Source of the DNA: Pseudooceanicola nanhaiensis DSM 18065
GTDB lineage: Bacteria; Pseudomonadota; Alphaproteobacteria; Rhodobacterales; Rhodobacteraceae
Reading direction: 5' to 3'
Length of the DNA stretch: 64,000 bases
Assembly: GCF_000688295.1 (NCBI RefSeq)
Contig: NZ_JHZF01000011.1
Coordinates: 62,001-126,000 of the forward strand
The notes under the pieces are model-generated. The model worked only from the letters and a program-made list of their open reading frames with translations, searched no databases and was not told the origin of the DNA. Positions within the stretch are counted from its first letter, which is position 1. Every line of letters starts with the position of its first letter. Below, one piece after another: positions 55,742 through 64,000 of this stretch. The position numbers and the translations under genes are program-made.

Positions 55742-57388
55742 ATGCTGCGCGGTCTGGAAATCCGGGACATGCTCATCATCGACCGGCTGGAGCTCGACTT
55801 CCGGCCGGGCCTGAACGCGCTCACGGGGGAAACCGGGGCGGGGAAGTCGATCCTGCTCGACTCGCTCGGCTTCGTGCTGGGCTGGCGCGGCCGCGCGGAG
55901 CTGGTGCGCCAGGGCGCGGAGCAGGGCGAGGTCACGGCGGAGTTCGAGCTCGCGGAGGGCCATCCGGCCTGGTCGGTCCTCGAAGAGGCGGGGATCCCCG
56001 CGGGGGACGAGCTGATCCTGCGCCGCGTGAACACCGCGGACGGGCGCAAGACGGCGTGGATCAACGACCGCCGCGTCTCGGGCGAGGTGCTGCGCACGCT
56101 GTCGGAGCACCTTGTCGAACTGCATGGCCAGCATGACGACCGCGGGCTGCTGAACCCCCGTGGCCACCGCGCGCTGCTCGACGCCTTCGCGGGCCATGAC
56201 GACCTGCGCGCCGCGGTCCGGTCCGCGTGGCGCGACCGTGCGGCGGCCGACAAGGCGCTGGCGGCGGCGACGGCGGCGCTTTCCGAAGTGCAGGCCGAAG
56301 AGGAATTTCTCCGCCATGCCGTCGGCGAGCTGGACAAGCTCGCCCCCGAGCCGGGCGAGGACGAGGCCCTCGACGCGCGCCGCCGCCTGATGCAGGGCGC
56401 CGAGAAGCTGCGCGCGGACGTGGCGCGGGCCCATGCCGCGCTCGGCCCGGAGGGGGCCGAGGGCCCCATGGGCGACGCGCTGCGCTGGCTGGAAGGCGCG
56501 GCGGACGGCGTCGAGGGGCGGCTCGATGCCGCGCTCGAGGCGCTCGGCCGGGCGCTGTCGGATCTGGGCGAGGCCGCGGACGAGGTGGAGCGCTGCCTCG
56601 AGGCGCTGGATTTCGACCCGATGGAACTGGAACGGACGGAGGAGCGGCTCTTCGCGATCCGCGGCCTGGCCCGCAAGCATGACGTGGCCCCAGACGAACT
56701 GGCGGAGTTCGCCGCGACACTGTCGGCCCGGCTCTCGGCGCTCGACAACGGTGCGCGCGACATCGCGGCGCTCGAGGCCGCGGCCAGGGCGGCGCGCGCG
56801 GCCTACGACACCGCGGCCGGCAGGCTCTCCGCCTCCCGCCGGGCCGCCGCCGGCGCGCTCGACGCCGCGGTGGAGGCGGAGCTCGCGCCCCTCAAGATGG
56901 AGCGCGCGCGCTTCGAGACGGCGGTGGTCGCGGCCGAGGCCGGGCCGGAGGGCACCGACGAGGTGTCCTTCACCGTCGCGACCAACCCCGGCGCGCCGGC
57001 CGGTCCGCTGGCCAAGATCGCCTCGGGCGGGGAGCTGTCGCGCTTCCTGCTGGCCCTCAAGGTCTGCCTGGCCGGAGACGCGCGCGACGTCACGATGATC
57101 TTCGACGAGATCGACCGCGGCGTCGGCGGGGCGACGGCGGATGCCGTCGGCCGCCGCCTGCGCGCCCTGGCCGAGGGCGGGCAGGTGCTGGTCGTCACCC
57201 ATTCCCCGCAGGTCGCCGCGCTGGCCGCACATCACTGGCGGGTCGAGAAGAGCGTCAGGCAAGACCAGACGCTGTCCACAGTGGTGCCGCTGGATACGGA
57301 TTCCCGCGTGGACGAGATCGCGCGGATGATTTCGGGTGACGAGGTGACGAAAGAGGCCCGGGCAGCGGCGCGCAGCCTGATCGGCTGA
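55742..57388 (+). CDS. recN: RecN, DNA repair ATPase
   Basis: This 548-residue SMC-like protein has Walker A GETGAGKS at residues 29-36 (start at 55742 fits the family N-terminus MLRGLEIRDMLII), coiled-coil arms, the signature ASGGELSRFLLAL and Walker B IFDEIDRGVGG. It acts in double-strand break repair. It follows bamD by 79 bp. Confidence 0.95.
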   Translation: MLRGLEIRDMLIIDRLELDFRPGLNALTGETGAGKSILLDSLGFVLGWRGRAELVRQGAEQGEVTAEFELAEGHPAWSVLEEAGIPAGDELILRRVNTADGRKTAWINDRRVSGEVLRTLSEHLVELHGQHDDRGLLNPRGHRALLDAFAGHDDLRAAVRSAWRDRAAADKALAAATAALSEVQAEEEFLRHAVGELDKLAPEPGEDEALDARRRLMQGAEKLRADVARAHAALGPEGAEGPMGDALRWLEGAADGVEGRLDAALEALGRALSDLGEAADEVERCLEALDFDPMELERTEERLFAIRGLARKHDVAPDELAEFAATLSARLSALDNGARDIAALEAAARAARAAYDTAAGRLSASRRAAAGALDAAVEAELAPLKMERARFETAVVAAEAGPEGTDEVSFTVATNPGAPAGPLAKIASGGELSRFLLALKVCLAGDARDVTMIFDEIDRGVGGATADAVGRRLRALAEGGQVLVVTHSPQVAALAAHHWRVEKSVRQDQTLSTVVPLDTDSRVDEIARMISGDEVTKEARAAARSLIG

Positions 57389-57605
57389 TCCCCATGTGCG
57401 CTGCCGCCCGGGCCTTGCGACACCAGATAATGTCCAGTGCCTATACCGTGAGCGGTTGGCACCGCCCTTGTCATTTTACGGTTTGAAAACTTGCGCCTCG
57501 CGGAGCCTTTCGGCCCTTCGCGATGAGGCGCGACCACTGTAACCGTTCACAGGTCCGAAGCTAGAATCCCTGCCGCTCGGGGGCATCACCCAAATGGGGG
57601 ACGGC

Positions 57606-59396
57606 TCACTTTTTCGTTAACACGGTTACAAGATCGAGCACCCTGTCCCAGTGCCGGAAGAGGACGAGACTGCCCGCGCCCTCGAGCTGCTCGAAACGGA
57701 CCCAGGGGTAATCCCTGGCCCGCTGCGCGACAGTTTCCGGACGGGAATGCAGGTCCTCGGCGCCGTGCAGCATGTGCACCGGGAAATTCCCGCGCAGGTT
57801 CTGCATCAGCCGGTCCGAACCGCGCTGGTATCGGAAGCGGAACTCGTCGGCGAGCGCGCGCGGGGTGGCGGGGCACTTCAGGATCTCCTCGGTTCCGGCC
57901 AGGATCGCCTCGAGCACCTCCGTCTCGCGCATCAAGGCCTGATCGCACGGGCTTTCGGCCAGCACCGTGCGCAGGAAATCCCCCTCGTCGGTGCGCCGCG
58001 CCATGGCGAGCGCCGCGCGGATCATGAAGGGGAGCAGGTTCGGCGTGTAGCGTGCGCTGGAATAGATGAAGCGGTGCCAGCGACCCATGCCCTCGAAATC
58101 GTTCGCGTAATCGACGGGCAGCGTGGCGGCGCAGCCGACGACGCCGGTGATCCGGCCGGGAAAGAGGCCGTTCAGCGTCGACGCGTAATTCGCATCCTGC
58201 CCCAGCACGACGATCGGGAAGCGCCGGGCGCCCTCGGCATCGGCGATCGCGGCGATGTCGGCCGCCACCGTCTCGAGCCGGGGGGCATCGACGGGCAGGG
58301 GGGTCGAGCCCATGTATCCGGGCCGGATGACCGAGATGATCTTCAGCCCCCGGCGGCCCGCCTCGGCCTCGGCCGCGGCAGGCCAGCGCAGCAGGTTGAG
58401 GAACGACCCGAGGTAGACCACCGGTTTGCCCTGCGGACAGCCGAGCAGCAGGTAATCCACCTGCCGTCCGTCCGGCCGGCGCAGCGTCCGGAAGGGGAGG
58501 CGCTTCAGGGTCGCGCCGCCGCCGCTCCAGCGGGTGCGCGGCACCGTTGCGGGCGTCTCGGAAATCGGGTCGGCCACGTCCATCGCCGACAGCGCGAGCC
58601 GCACCAGATCGCCCTGGCTTCGGGTCTCGGTCTTCTGCAGCAGCGACTTGATCTGCGCGCGCACCGTCTCGACCGACCGCTCCCGCCGGTCCGCGATCTC
58701 GCGCGGGGACTGGCTCTGCGTCAGGCCGCGGAGCACCTCGATCTCGGAGGCGGTCAGCCCGAAGCTGCGGGCCAACGCCTCGGACAGGCCGGCGGGCCAG
58801 CGCAGGTGCGAGGTGACGACAAGGACGAAGGGTTCGCCGATGTCGGGGGTGACGCGGCGGAGACGGAAGAGGATCGCCCGCGTCTCGTCGGGCGCGCCGC
58901 GTTCACCGACATGCAGGCGCAGCAGGCGGGACTCGTCCGTGGCTGCGCTGAAGAGCTCGAGAATGCGCTCGCGCAGCTCCTGCAGGTCTTCGGCCACCAT
59001 CGGCAGCCCGGCCAGTGCGACGCCCCGGTCCAGCCCGTAGATCTCGCGCGCGACGTCGTTCGCGGCGCTCGTCTGGAGAAGGCGGGTGACGCAGAACGCG
59101 GCCACCCGGCGATAGGGCGCAAGCGCCTCGTCCTCGGGCCGGGGCCGGTCGTCACGTTCGGCATGGTCGAGGAAATCGGCGAGACGGCGGAAATGCAGCC
59201 CCAGATCGGCCCGGGGCAGGCGCAGGGGGCCCTCGCGCCCGGTGCCTTGCCGCACCGGCGCGATGAGCTCTTCCCAGTCGTCGAGGAGATCGCCATAGCT
59301 CAATGGATCGAGGGCCACACCGTAGATGCGGCTGACGATCCTGTCTTCGATGCAATCCCCATCGGACGGCTGTCCCGTGACAGTCGCCTTGTTCAT
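57606..59396 (-). CDS. LuxR-type HTH regulator fused to alpha/beta hydrolase domain
   Basis: This 596-residue protein has an N-terminal region (about 1-200) without clear motifs, a LuxR/GerE helix-turn-helix near residues 214-270 (FGLTASEIEVLRGLTQSQSP, then REIADRRERSVETV), and an alpha/beta hydrolase-like domain to the end. The usual nucleophile position is G-Q-D401-A-N, so Asp stands where Ser is common; the late motifs are LHGAEDLH and RHWDRV. It may sense a small molecule with the hydrolase fold and regulate genes, or hydrolyse a signal. Target genes are unknown. The ATG at 59396 is chosen over one at 59429, which lacks a better ribosome site. Confidence 0.8.
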   Translation of the reverse strand: MNKATVTGQPSDGDCIEDRIVSRIYGVALDPLSYGDLLDDWEELIAPVRQGTGREGPLRLPRADLGLHFRRLADFLDHAERDDRPRPEDEALAPYRRVAAFCVTRLLQTSAANDVAREIYGLDRGVALAGLPMVAEDLQELRERILELFSAATDESRLLRLHVGERGAPDETRAILFRLRRVTPDIGEPFVLVVTSHLRWPAGLSEALARSFGLTASEIEVLRGLTQSQSPREIADRRERSVETVRAQIKSLLQKTETRSQGDLVRLALSAMDVADPISETPATVPRTRWSGGGATLKRLPFRTLRRPDGRQVDYLLLGCPQGKPVVYLGSFLNLLRWPAAAEAEAGRRGLKIISVIRPGYMGSTPLPVDAPRLETVAADIAAIADAEGARRFPIVVLGQDANYASTLNGLFPGRITGVVGCAATLPVDYANDFEGMGRWHRFIYSSARYTPNLLPFMIRAALAMARRTDEGDFLRTVLAESPCDQALMRETEVLEAILAGTEEILKCPATPRALADEFRFRYQRGSDRLMQNLRGNFPVHMLHGAEDLHSRPETVAQRARDYPWVRFEQLEGAGSLVLFRHWDRVLDLVTVLTKK

Positions 59397-59512
59397 TCTG
59401 ATGTACCCTTCGGGGGGCAATCTGCCCAACCCGACGGTTTGTTGGCAAGAAAAACTAGTTTCGCGTGGCGAAAATCATGCGTTGCCCAGGTCCCGCCGGT
59501 CCGGAAGGGGCG

Positions 59513-60889
59513 TCAGTCCGGCTCGGGCACCAGCTTGCCGGGGTTCATTATGTTGCCCGGATCCATGGCTTTCTTCAGTCGCCCCATCACCGACCAGGCG
59601 GCGCCGTGCTCCTGTTCCATGTAGCCGCGCTTGCCGATGCCGATGCCATGCTCGCCGGTCGACGTGCCGCCCAGTTTCAGCGCACGCTCGACCATGCGGG
59701 AGGCGGCGGCGGTCGCGCGGGCCTCCTCCTCGGGGTCATTCGGGTCGAACATGAGAATCGCGTGGAAGTTTCCGTCGCCCACATGGCCCAGGATCGGGCC
59801 GGTGACCCCGTGGGCCTCCAGATCGGCCGTGGTGGCTTCCACCGCCTCGGCCAGCCGCGAGATCGGGACGCAGACATCCGTCACCACCGACCGGCAGCCG
59901 GGGCGCAGCGCGAGGATCGCGTAGAAGGCGTTGTGTCGCATGGTCCAGAGCGCGGAGCGGTCCTCGGGCTTCTGCGCCCAGGCGTAGCCCGAGCCGCCGT
60001 GATCCTCGATGATCGCGCCGAAGGCCTCGGCCTGTTCCGCCACCGCGCTGTCCGAACCGTGGAACTCCACCAGCAGATGCGGCTTTTCGGGAAATTCCAT
60101 CCCGGCATAGGCGTTCACCGCCCGGACCGATGCGGTGTCGATGAACTCGATCCGCGCCATGGGGATGCCCATCTGGATCGTGTCGATCACCGCCGCGACC
60201 GCGTCGCCGATCCGCTCGAAGCCGCAGACCGCCGCGCTGATCGCCTCGGGCTGGCCCTGGAGGCGCAGGGTGATCTCGGTGATCAGGCCCAGCGTGCCCT
60301 CGGCGCCGACGAAGAGCCCCGTGAGGTCGTAGCCGGCCGAGCTCTTGCGCGCGCGCGTCCCGGTGCGGATCACCTCGCCGTCGGCCAGCACCACCTCGAG
60401 CCCCAGCACGTTGTCCCGCATCGTGCCGTAGCGCACCGCCGTGGTGCCCGAGGCCCGCGTCGCCGCCATCCCGCCGAGCGAGGCATTGGCGCCCGGATCG
60501 ACCGGGAAGAACAGCCCCGTGGCACGCAGCTCGCGGTTCAGTTCCTCGCGGGTGATGCCGGGCTGGATGCGCACGTCCATGTCGGCCTGGTTGACCTCGA
60601 GCACCCGGTTCATCCGGCTGAAGTCCACGACGACGCCGCCCCGCACCGCCTGGCTCTGCCCTTCGAGCGAGGTGCCCGTGCCCCAGGCGGTCACCGGGCA
60701 GCCGTGGCGCGCGCAGATGCGGACCAGTTCGGAGACCTGCCCGGTCGTCGTGGGGTAGGCGACCGCATCCGGGGGCGTCGGGGGAAAGTGGCTTTCGCTG
60801 CGCCCGTGCAGGTCGAGATCCGACTTGGACAGCGTCAGTGCATCGCCTAAGAGGGCGGAAAGTTCTTTCAGGGCGGCGTCATAGGCCAT
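59513..60889 (-). CDS. FAD-linked oxidase, GlcD/D-lactate dehydrogenase type
   Basis: This 458-residue protein has an FAD_binding_4 domain (TAWGTGTSLEGQSQ, DPGANASLGGMAATRASGTT, and GTRARKSSAGYDLTGLFVGA) and the FAD-oxidase C domain with GHVGDGNFHAILM and GEHGIGIGKRGYM. The family oxidises D-lactate, glycolate or other 2-hydroxy acids. The start at 60889 fits the family N-terminus. No glcE or glcF gene follows, so it more likely acts alone, as a D-lactate dehydrogenase (cytochrome). Confidence 0.88.
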   Translation of the reverse strand: MAYDAALKELSALLGDALTLSKSDLDLHGRSESHFPPTPPDAVAYPTTTGQVSELVRICARHGCPVTAWGTGTSLEGQSQAVRGGVVVDFSRMNRVLEVNQADMDVRIQPGITREELNRELRATGLFFPVDPGANASLGGMAATRASGTTAVRYGTMRDNVLGLEVVLADGEVIRTGTRARKSSAGYDLTGLFVGAEGTLGLITEITLRLQGQPEAISAAVCGFERIGDAVAAVIDTIQMGIPMARIEFIDTASVRAVNAYAGMEFPEKPHLLVEFHGSDSAVAEQAEAFGAIIEDHGGSGYAWAQKPEDRSALWTMRHNAFYAILALRPGCRSVVTDVCVPISRLAEAVEATTADLEAHGVTGPILGHVGDGNFHAILMFDPNDPEEEARATAAASRMVERALKLGGTSTGEHGIGIGKRGYMEQEHGAAWSVMGRLKKAMDPGNIMNPGKLVPEPD

Positions 60890-60932
60890 GTGGCGGTTCC
60901 CCGGGAGCGTTAAGATCGGGTATGTGTAAGGG

Positions 60933-62654
60933 ATGGCGCGTCCGGGCGAAAGAGCGGGTAAAGACTCGGCGGGAGCGGCCCGGGGCCTGATCCAGGCGCT
61001 GTCGGGCCATGCGCTCGCGCATGTGCGGCGCGCCTGGCAGACGCTCATGGAGCGCGGGCCGAGCCAGTTCCAGTTCTGGCTGATCGCGCTGGCCATCGGG
61101 ATCGCGGCGGGCTTTGCCGCGCTTCTCTTCCGCAAGGGCATCGACCTGCTCCAGCAGACGCTCTACGGGACCGAGGACGTGCACCTGCTGCATTCCTTCG
61201 CCGAAACCCTGCCGTGGTACCTGATCCTGCTGATCCCGATCGGCGGCGGGCTGATCGTCGGGCTGATCCTCGACCGCTTCACCCCGGACGGGCGCGTACG
61301 TTCCGTCGCCGACGTGATCGAGGGCGCCGCCCTGCGCGAGGGCCGGGTCGAGAGGCGGGCCGGTATCGCCTCGGCCGCGGCGTCCTTCATCACGCTCAGC
61401 TCGGGCGGCTCCTCGGGGCGGGAAGGGCCGGTCGTGCACCTGGCGGCGGTGATCTCGACCTGGGTGCTGAACCGGATCCGGGCGGACGGGGTGACCGGGC
61501 GCGACCTTCTGGGCTGCGCGGTGGCCGCGGCTGTGTCGGCCTCGTTCAACGCGCCGATTGCCGGGGCGCTCTTCGCGCTCGAGGTGGTGCTGCGGCATTT
61601 CGCGATCCATGCCTTCGCCCCCATCGTCATCGCCTCGGTCGCGGGCACGGTGATCAACCGGCTGGAGTTCGGCGGCGTGTCGGAATTCATCCTGCCGCCC
61701 GATTCCATGCTGCGCTTCTACGAGGAGCTGCCCGCCTTTCTTCTTCTCGGCCTGATCTGCGGCGTGGTGGCCGGGCTGGTGATGCTGGCGATCTTCGCGG
61801 CCGAGGATTTCGCCAGCGACGTCCAGCGGCGCACCCGCCTGCCGCGCTGGCTGCGGCCGACGGTGGCGGGTGCCATGCTGGGGACCATCGCCATCGCCTT
61901 CCCGCACATCATCGGCGTGGGCTACGAGACGACCTCGCGCGCGCTGACCGGGGACATGCTGCTGCACGAGGCCATCGTTTTCGCGGCGATCAAGACCGCG
62001 GCGGTGGCGATCACCATCGGCGGACGGATGGGCGGCGGGGTCTTCTCGCCCTCGCTGATGGTGGGCGCGCTCACCGGGCTTGCCTTCGGCCAGATCGCGA
62101 CGGGGCTGTTCCCCGAGGTCTCGGGCTCGGTCACGCTCTATGCGCTGGCGGGCATGGGCGGGGTCGCGGCGGCGGTGCTGGGCGCCCCGATCTCGACCAC
62201 GATGATCGTCTTCGAACTGACCGGAGACTGGGCGACCGGGCTTGCCGTGCTGGTGACCGTCTCGATCTCGACCGCCATCGGCACCCGGCTGGTCGACCGG
62301 AGCTTCTTCCTGACCCAGCTGGAACGGCGCGGCATCCACCTTGCCGCGGGGCCGCAGAAATACCTGCTGTCGATGTTCCGCGCCTCCTCGGTCATGCGTT
62401 CGGCCGGATCCGAGCGGGGCGCACCCGAGGCGCGGTGCTGGGAGATGATCGAGGCCGGGACCTACCTCGATGCCGCGGCCACGCTGGAGACCGCGATGCC
62501 CGTCTTCGACCGCTCGGGCGAGCCCTTCCTGCCGGTCGTCGGCCTGCAGGGCCCGGGAAAGCCGCCCGAGCTTCTGGGCGCGGTGTTCCTTGTCGACGCG
62601 CTGAAGGTCTACAACGGCGCGCTTGCGGCCACCGCGGCCGAGGAACATTCCTGA
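60933..62654 (+). CDS. ClC-family chloride channel/antiporter
   Basis: This 573-residue membrane protein has the ClC selectivity motifs GSSGREGPVVHLAA and GGRMGGGVFSPSLMVGA plus the FNAPIAGALFALEVVL helix. The Glu in GREGP is the gating/antiport glutamate. The C-terminal part is a partial CBS-like region (SGEPFLPVVGLQGPG). It exchanges or conducts Cl-. It is divergent from the FAD oxidase gene, with a gap of about 43 bp. Confidence 0.9.
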   Translation: MARPGERAGKDSAGAARGLIQALSGHALAHVRRAWQTLMERGPSQFQFWLIALAIGIAAGFAALLFRKGIDLLQQTLYGTEDVHLLHSFAETLPWYLILLIPIGGGLIVGLILDRFTPDGRVRSVADVIEGAALREGRVERRAGIASAAASFITLSSGGSSGREGPVVHLAAVISTWVLNRIRADGVTGRDLLGCAVAAAVSASFNAPIAGALFALEVVLRHFAIHAFAPIVIASVAGTVINRLEFGGVSEFILPPDSMLRFYEELPAFLLLGLICGVVAGLVMLAIFAAEDFASDVQRRTRLPRWLRPTVAGAMLGTIAIAFPHIIGVGYETTSRALTGDMLLHEAIVFAAIKTAAVAITIGGRMGGGVFSPSLMVGALTGLAFGQIATGLFPEVSGSVTLYALAGMGGVAAAVLGAPISTTMIVFELTGDWATGLAVLVTVSISTAIGTRLVDRSFFLTQLERRGIHLAAGPQKYLLSMFRASSVMRSAGSERGAPEARCWEMIEAGTYLDAAATLETAMPVFDRSGEPFLPVVGLQGPGKPPELLGAVFLVDALKVYNGALAATAAEEHS

Positions 62655-62768
62655 CCCCCGGTGCCGGGAAGGCGCGCCGCGGGCGCAGGGGCGCCGCCGC
62701 GATTGGCAGGGCGGACCGGCGCGGCTAGGCTGGCCGGCGACGCGACAGCCCGGAGCGCCGGAGGCGGC

Positions 62769-63914
62769 ATGAGCGACGAGACACCCGATCCGAACGATCC
62801 CGCCGGCCAGCCCCTTCCCGGGGGCGGCTGGTCCGAAGCGCTGCTGGAGCTGTCCGGCGCGCTGGTCGTGCCGCCCGTCGAAAGTGCCTTCGTGCAGGAG
62901 GCGGGCGTGCTGCATGCCGACGGGCGCTACTGCGCGGAAGGCGCGCTCTGGCGCAAGTGGCGGCCGCTGACCACCGCGCCGGCGGCGCCCACGGGCGATC
63001 TGCAGGACCTCGCCGGGACATGGATCTGGGGCGGCGTGCTCTGGCAGCATTTCGGGCATTTCCTGGCCGAAAGCACCGTGCGGTTCTGGGCGATCCCGCA
63101 GGTGCCCGGGGCGGCGGGCCTCCTCTTCGTTCCGAAGCGTCCCGGGGTGGGCGATCAGGTCGCAGGCTTCCAGCGCGCCTTCGTGGATCAGATGGCACCG
63201 AACATGGAGATCCGCGTGGCCACGGCGCCGGTGCGGGTCGAGCGGCTTGTCGTGCCGGGGCAGGGCTTCGGGCTGGGCCCGATCATCCGCGGCACCCGGG
63301 TCTTCCGCGGCGCGGTGCACGAAAGGTTCGGGGCCGGGATCGCAGCGGAGGGGCCCGGGCGGCTCTATGTCTCGCGCTCGGCGCTCGGCACCGGGCGGGG
63401 CGGGTTGATCGGCGAGAGCCGGCTCGAGGAGTATCTCGCCGCGGAGGGCTACGAGATATTCCACCCCCAGAAACACCCGATGAAGGTGCAGATCGCCCGC
63501 TACAAGGCCGCGCGGCAGGTGATCGGGGCCGAAGGCTCGGCGCTGCACCTGTTCGCCATGCTCGCCCGCCCGCACCAGCAGGTGGCCGTGATCCTGCGGC
63601 GCCGTTCGAGCGCGTCGAACTTCATCGAACAGCACATCGAGAGCTTCGGGGGACGGGCGCCGCACGCCGTGCAGGCGCTGCGCCGGATCTGGATGCCGGA
63701 GGGCACCACCGCCAAGCGCATGGGGCTGGGCGAGATCGACTTCCCGCAGGTCGAGGCCGAGCTCGCGGCCGCGGGCTTCGTTTCGGGCCGGGCCGGCTGG
63801 CGCGACATGACCGACGCGGAGGTCATGGCCCTGATCGGCCGCCGCGCGCAGAAGATGACGCCGCAGCTCACCCGCTCTCGCCGCCAGCGCCGCGCCGCGG
63901 CCTCAGTCGAGTAG
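62769..63914 (+). CDS. Glycosyltransferase family 61 (DUF563) protein
   Basis: The 381-residue protein has the DUF563 pattern: GGVLWQHFGHFLAESTVRFW, GRLYVSRSALG with a following E-R/EEYLAAEGYEIFHP segment, and IGAEGSALHLFAML. No membrane helix or signal is seen. GT61 proteins transfer sugars, often in cell-surface polysaccharide synthesis. The start at 62769 fits better than an Arg-rich extension from 62661. Its 3' end overlaps the convergent oxidoreductase gene by 12 bp. Confidence 0.8.
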   Translation: MSDETPDPNDPAGQPLPGGGWSEALLELSGALVVPPVESAFVQEAGVLHADGRYCAEGALWRKWRPLTTAPAAPTGDLQDLAGTWIWGGVLWQHFGHFLAESTVRFWAIPQVPGAAGLLFVPKRPGVGDQVAGFQRAFVDQMAPNMEIRVATAPVRVERLVVPGQGFGLGPIIRGTRVFRGAVHERFGAGIAAEGPGRLYVSRSALGTGRGGLIGESRLEEYLAAEGYEIFHPQKHPMKVQIARYKAARQVIGAEGSALHLFAMLARPHQQVAVILRRRSSASNFIEQHIESFGGRAPHAVQALRRIWMPEGTTAKRMGLGEIDFPQVEAELAAAGFVSGRAGWRDMTDAEVMALIGRRAQKMTPQLTRSRRQRRAAASVE

Positions 63915-64000
63915 GCCCGCGATCCGCTCCGCGATGACCGGGGCCAGCGCGACGCCGGGGTGCCCGCAGGCGAGGTAGAGCCCCTCGATCCCCCCGGCCG
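63903..64000 (-). CDS. FAD-dependent oxidoreductase (DAO family), 3' end only
   Basis: Only the last 31 codons are in the window: GGIEGLYLACGHPGVALAPV followed by IAERIAGLLD and the stop. The LACGHPG...LAP motif closes the FAD-binding domain of D-amino acid/glycine oxidase-like enzymes. The rest lies beyond position 64000. Confidence 0.7.
   Translation of the reverse strand, partial: AGGIEGLYLACGHPGVALAPVIAERIAGLLD

Overview
The window is about 64 kb of GC-rich, densely coding DNA without any visible insertion sequence, phage gene or tRNA. Gene content and order point to an alphaproteobacterium of the order Rhodobacterales. The evidence is a complete dcw (division and cell wall) cluster in the order typical of that group, with two DUF2484 genes between murC and murB, and a DUF1127 gene followed by hairpins with CCTCCTCCC loops, as described for the CcsR small RNAs of Rhodobacter sphaeroides. 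No species can be named from the sequence alone.

Layout. (1) Positions 1-6536: an operon with a HAD phosphatase (5' end cut off), a peptide/nickel-type ABC transporter (two permeases, a binding protein, a fused double ATPase) and a calcineurin-like phosphoesterase. (2) 6555-9542, minus strand: a YbaY-META protein and a copper-handling set (Sco1, a YcnI-PCuAC fusion, a small Cys/His protein). (3) 9615-28087: a catabolic island with three RutA-like flavin monooxygenases in tandem, two short flavin reductases, two amidases, an isochorismatase-family hydrolase, a nitrilase-family hydrolase, a RibB relative lacking catalytic residues, a complete PotD/B/C/A-type ABC transporter, two MFS transporters and one LysR regulator. 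A dyad motif of the form TGAG-N5-CTCA, or a weaker version of it, lies about 80-145 bp upstream of the operons here and suggests one LysR regulon. (4) 28277-29458: phnM. (5) 29560-30419, minus strand: a DUF1127 (CcaF1-like) gene followed by six two-hairpin small RNA units, twelve CCTCCTCCC hairpins in all, the last also forming a terminator. (6) 30666-31739: an Mrp/ApbC ATPase.

(7) 32283-57388: the dcw cluster. A set of MraZ-box-like repeats and a probable UpsM-like leader RNA with an intrinsic terminator precede mraZ, rsmH, ftsL, ftsI, murE, murF, mraY, an ACT-domain gene and murD. An antisense TRIC/YicG-type membrane protein gene interrupts the row. Then come ftsW, murG, murC, two DUF2484 genes, murB, ddl, ftsQ, ftsA, ftsZ, lpxC, bamD and recN. 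These genes make lipid II from UDP-MurNAc, build the septal machinery, and supply lipid A, outer-membrane assembly and recombination functions. (8) 57606-64000: a LuxR-type regulator fused to an alpha/beta hydrolase, a GlcD-type FAD oxidase, a ClC chloride channel, a GT61 glycosyltransferase and the 3' end of an FAD-dependent oxidoreductase.

The most interesting points are the enlarged CcsR-like array and the RutA-like island with its shared operator motif. The chemistry of the island fits breakdown of a cyclic amide or imide, but its substrate cannot be read from the sequence.
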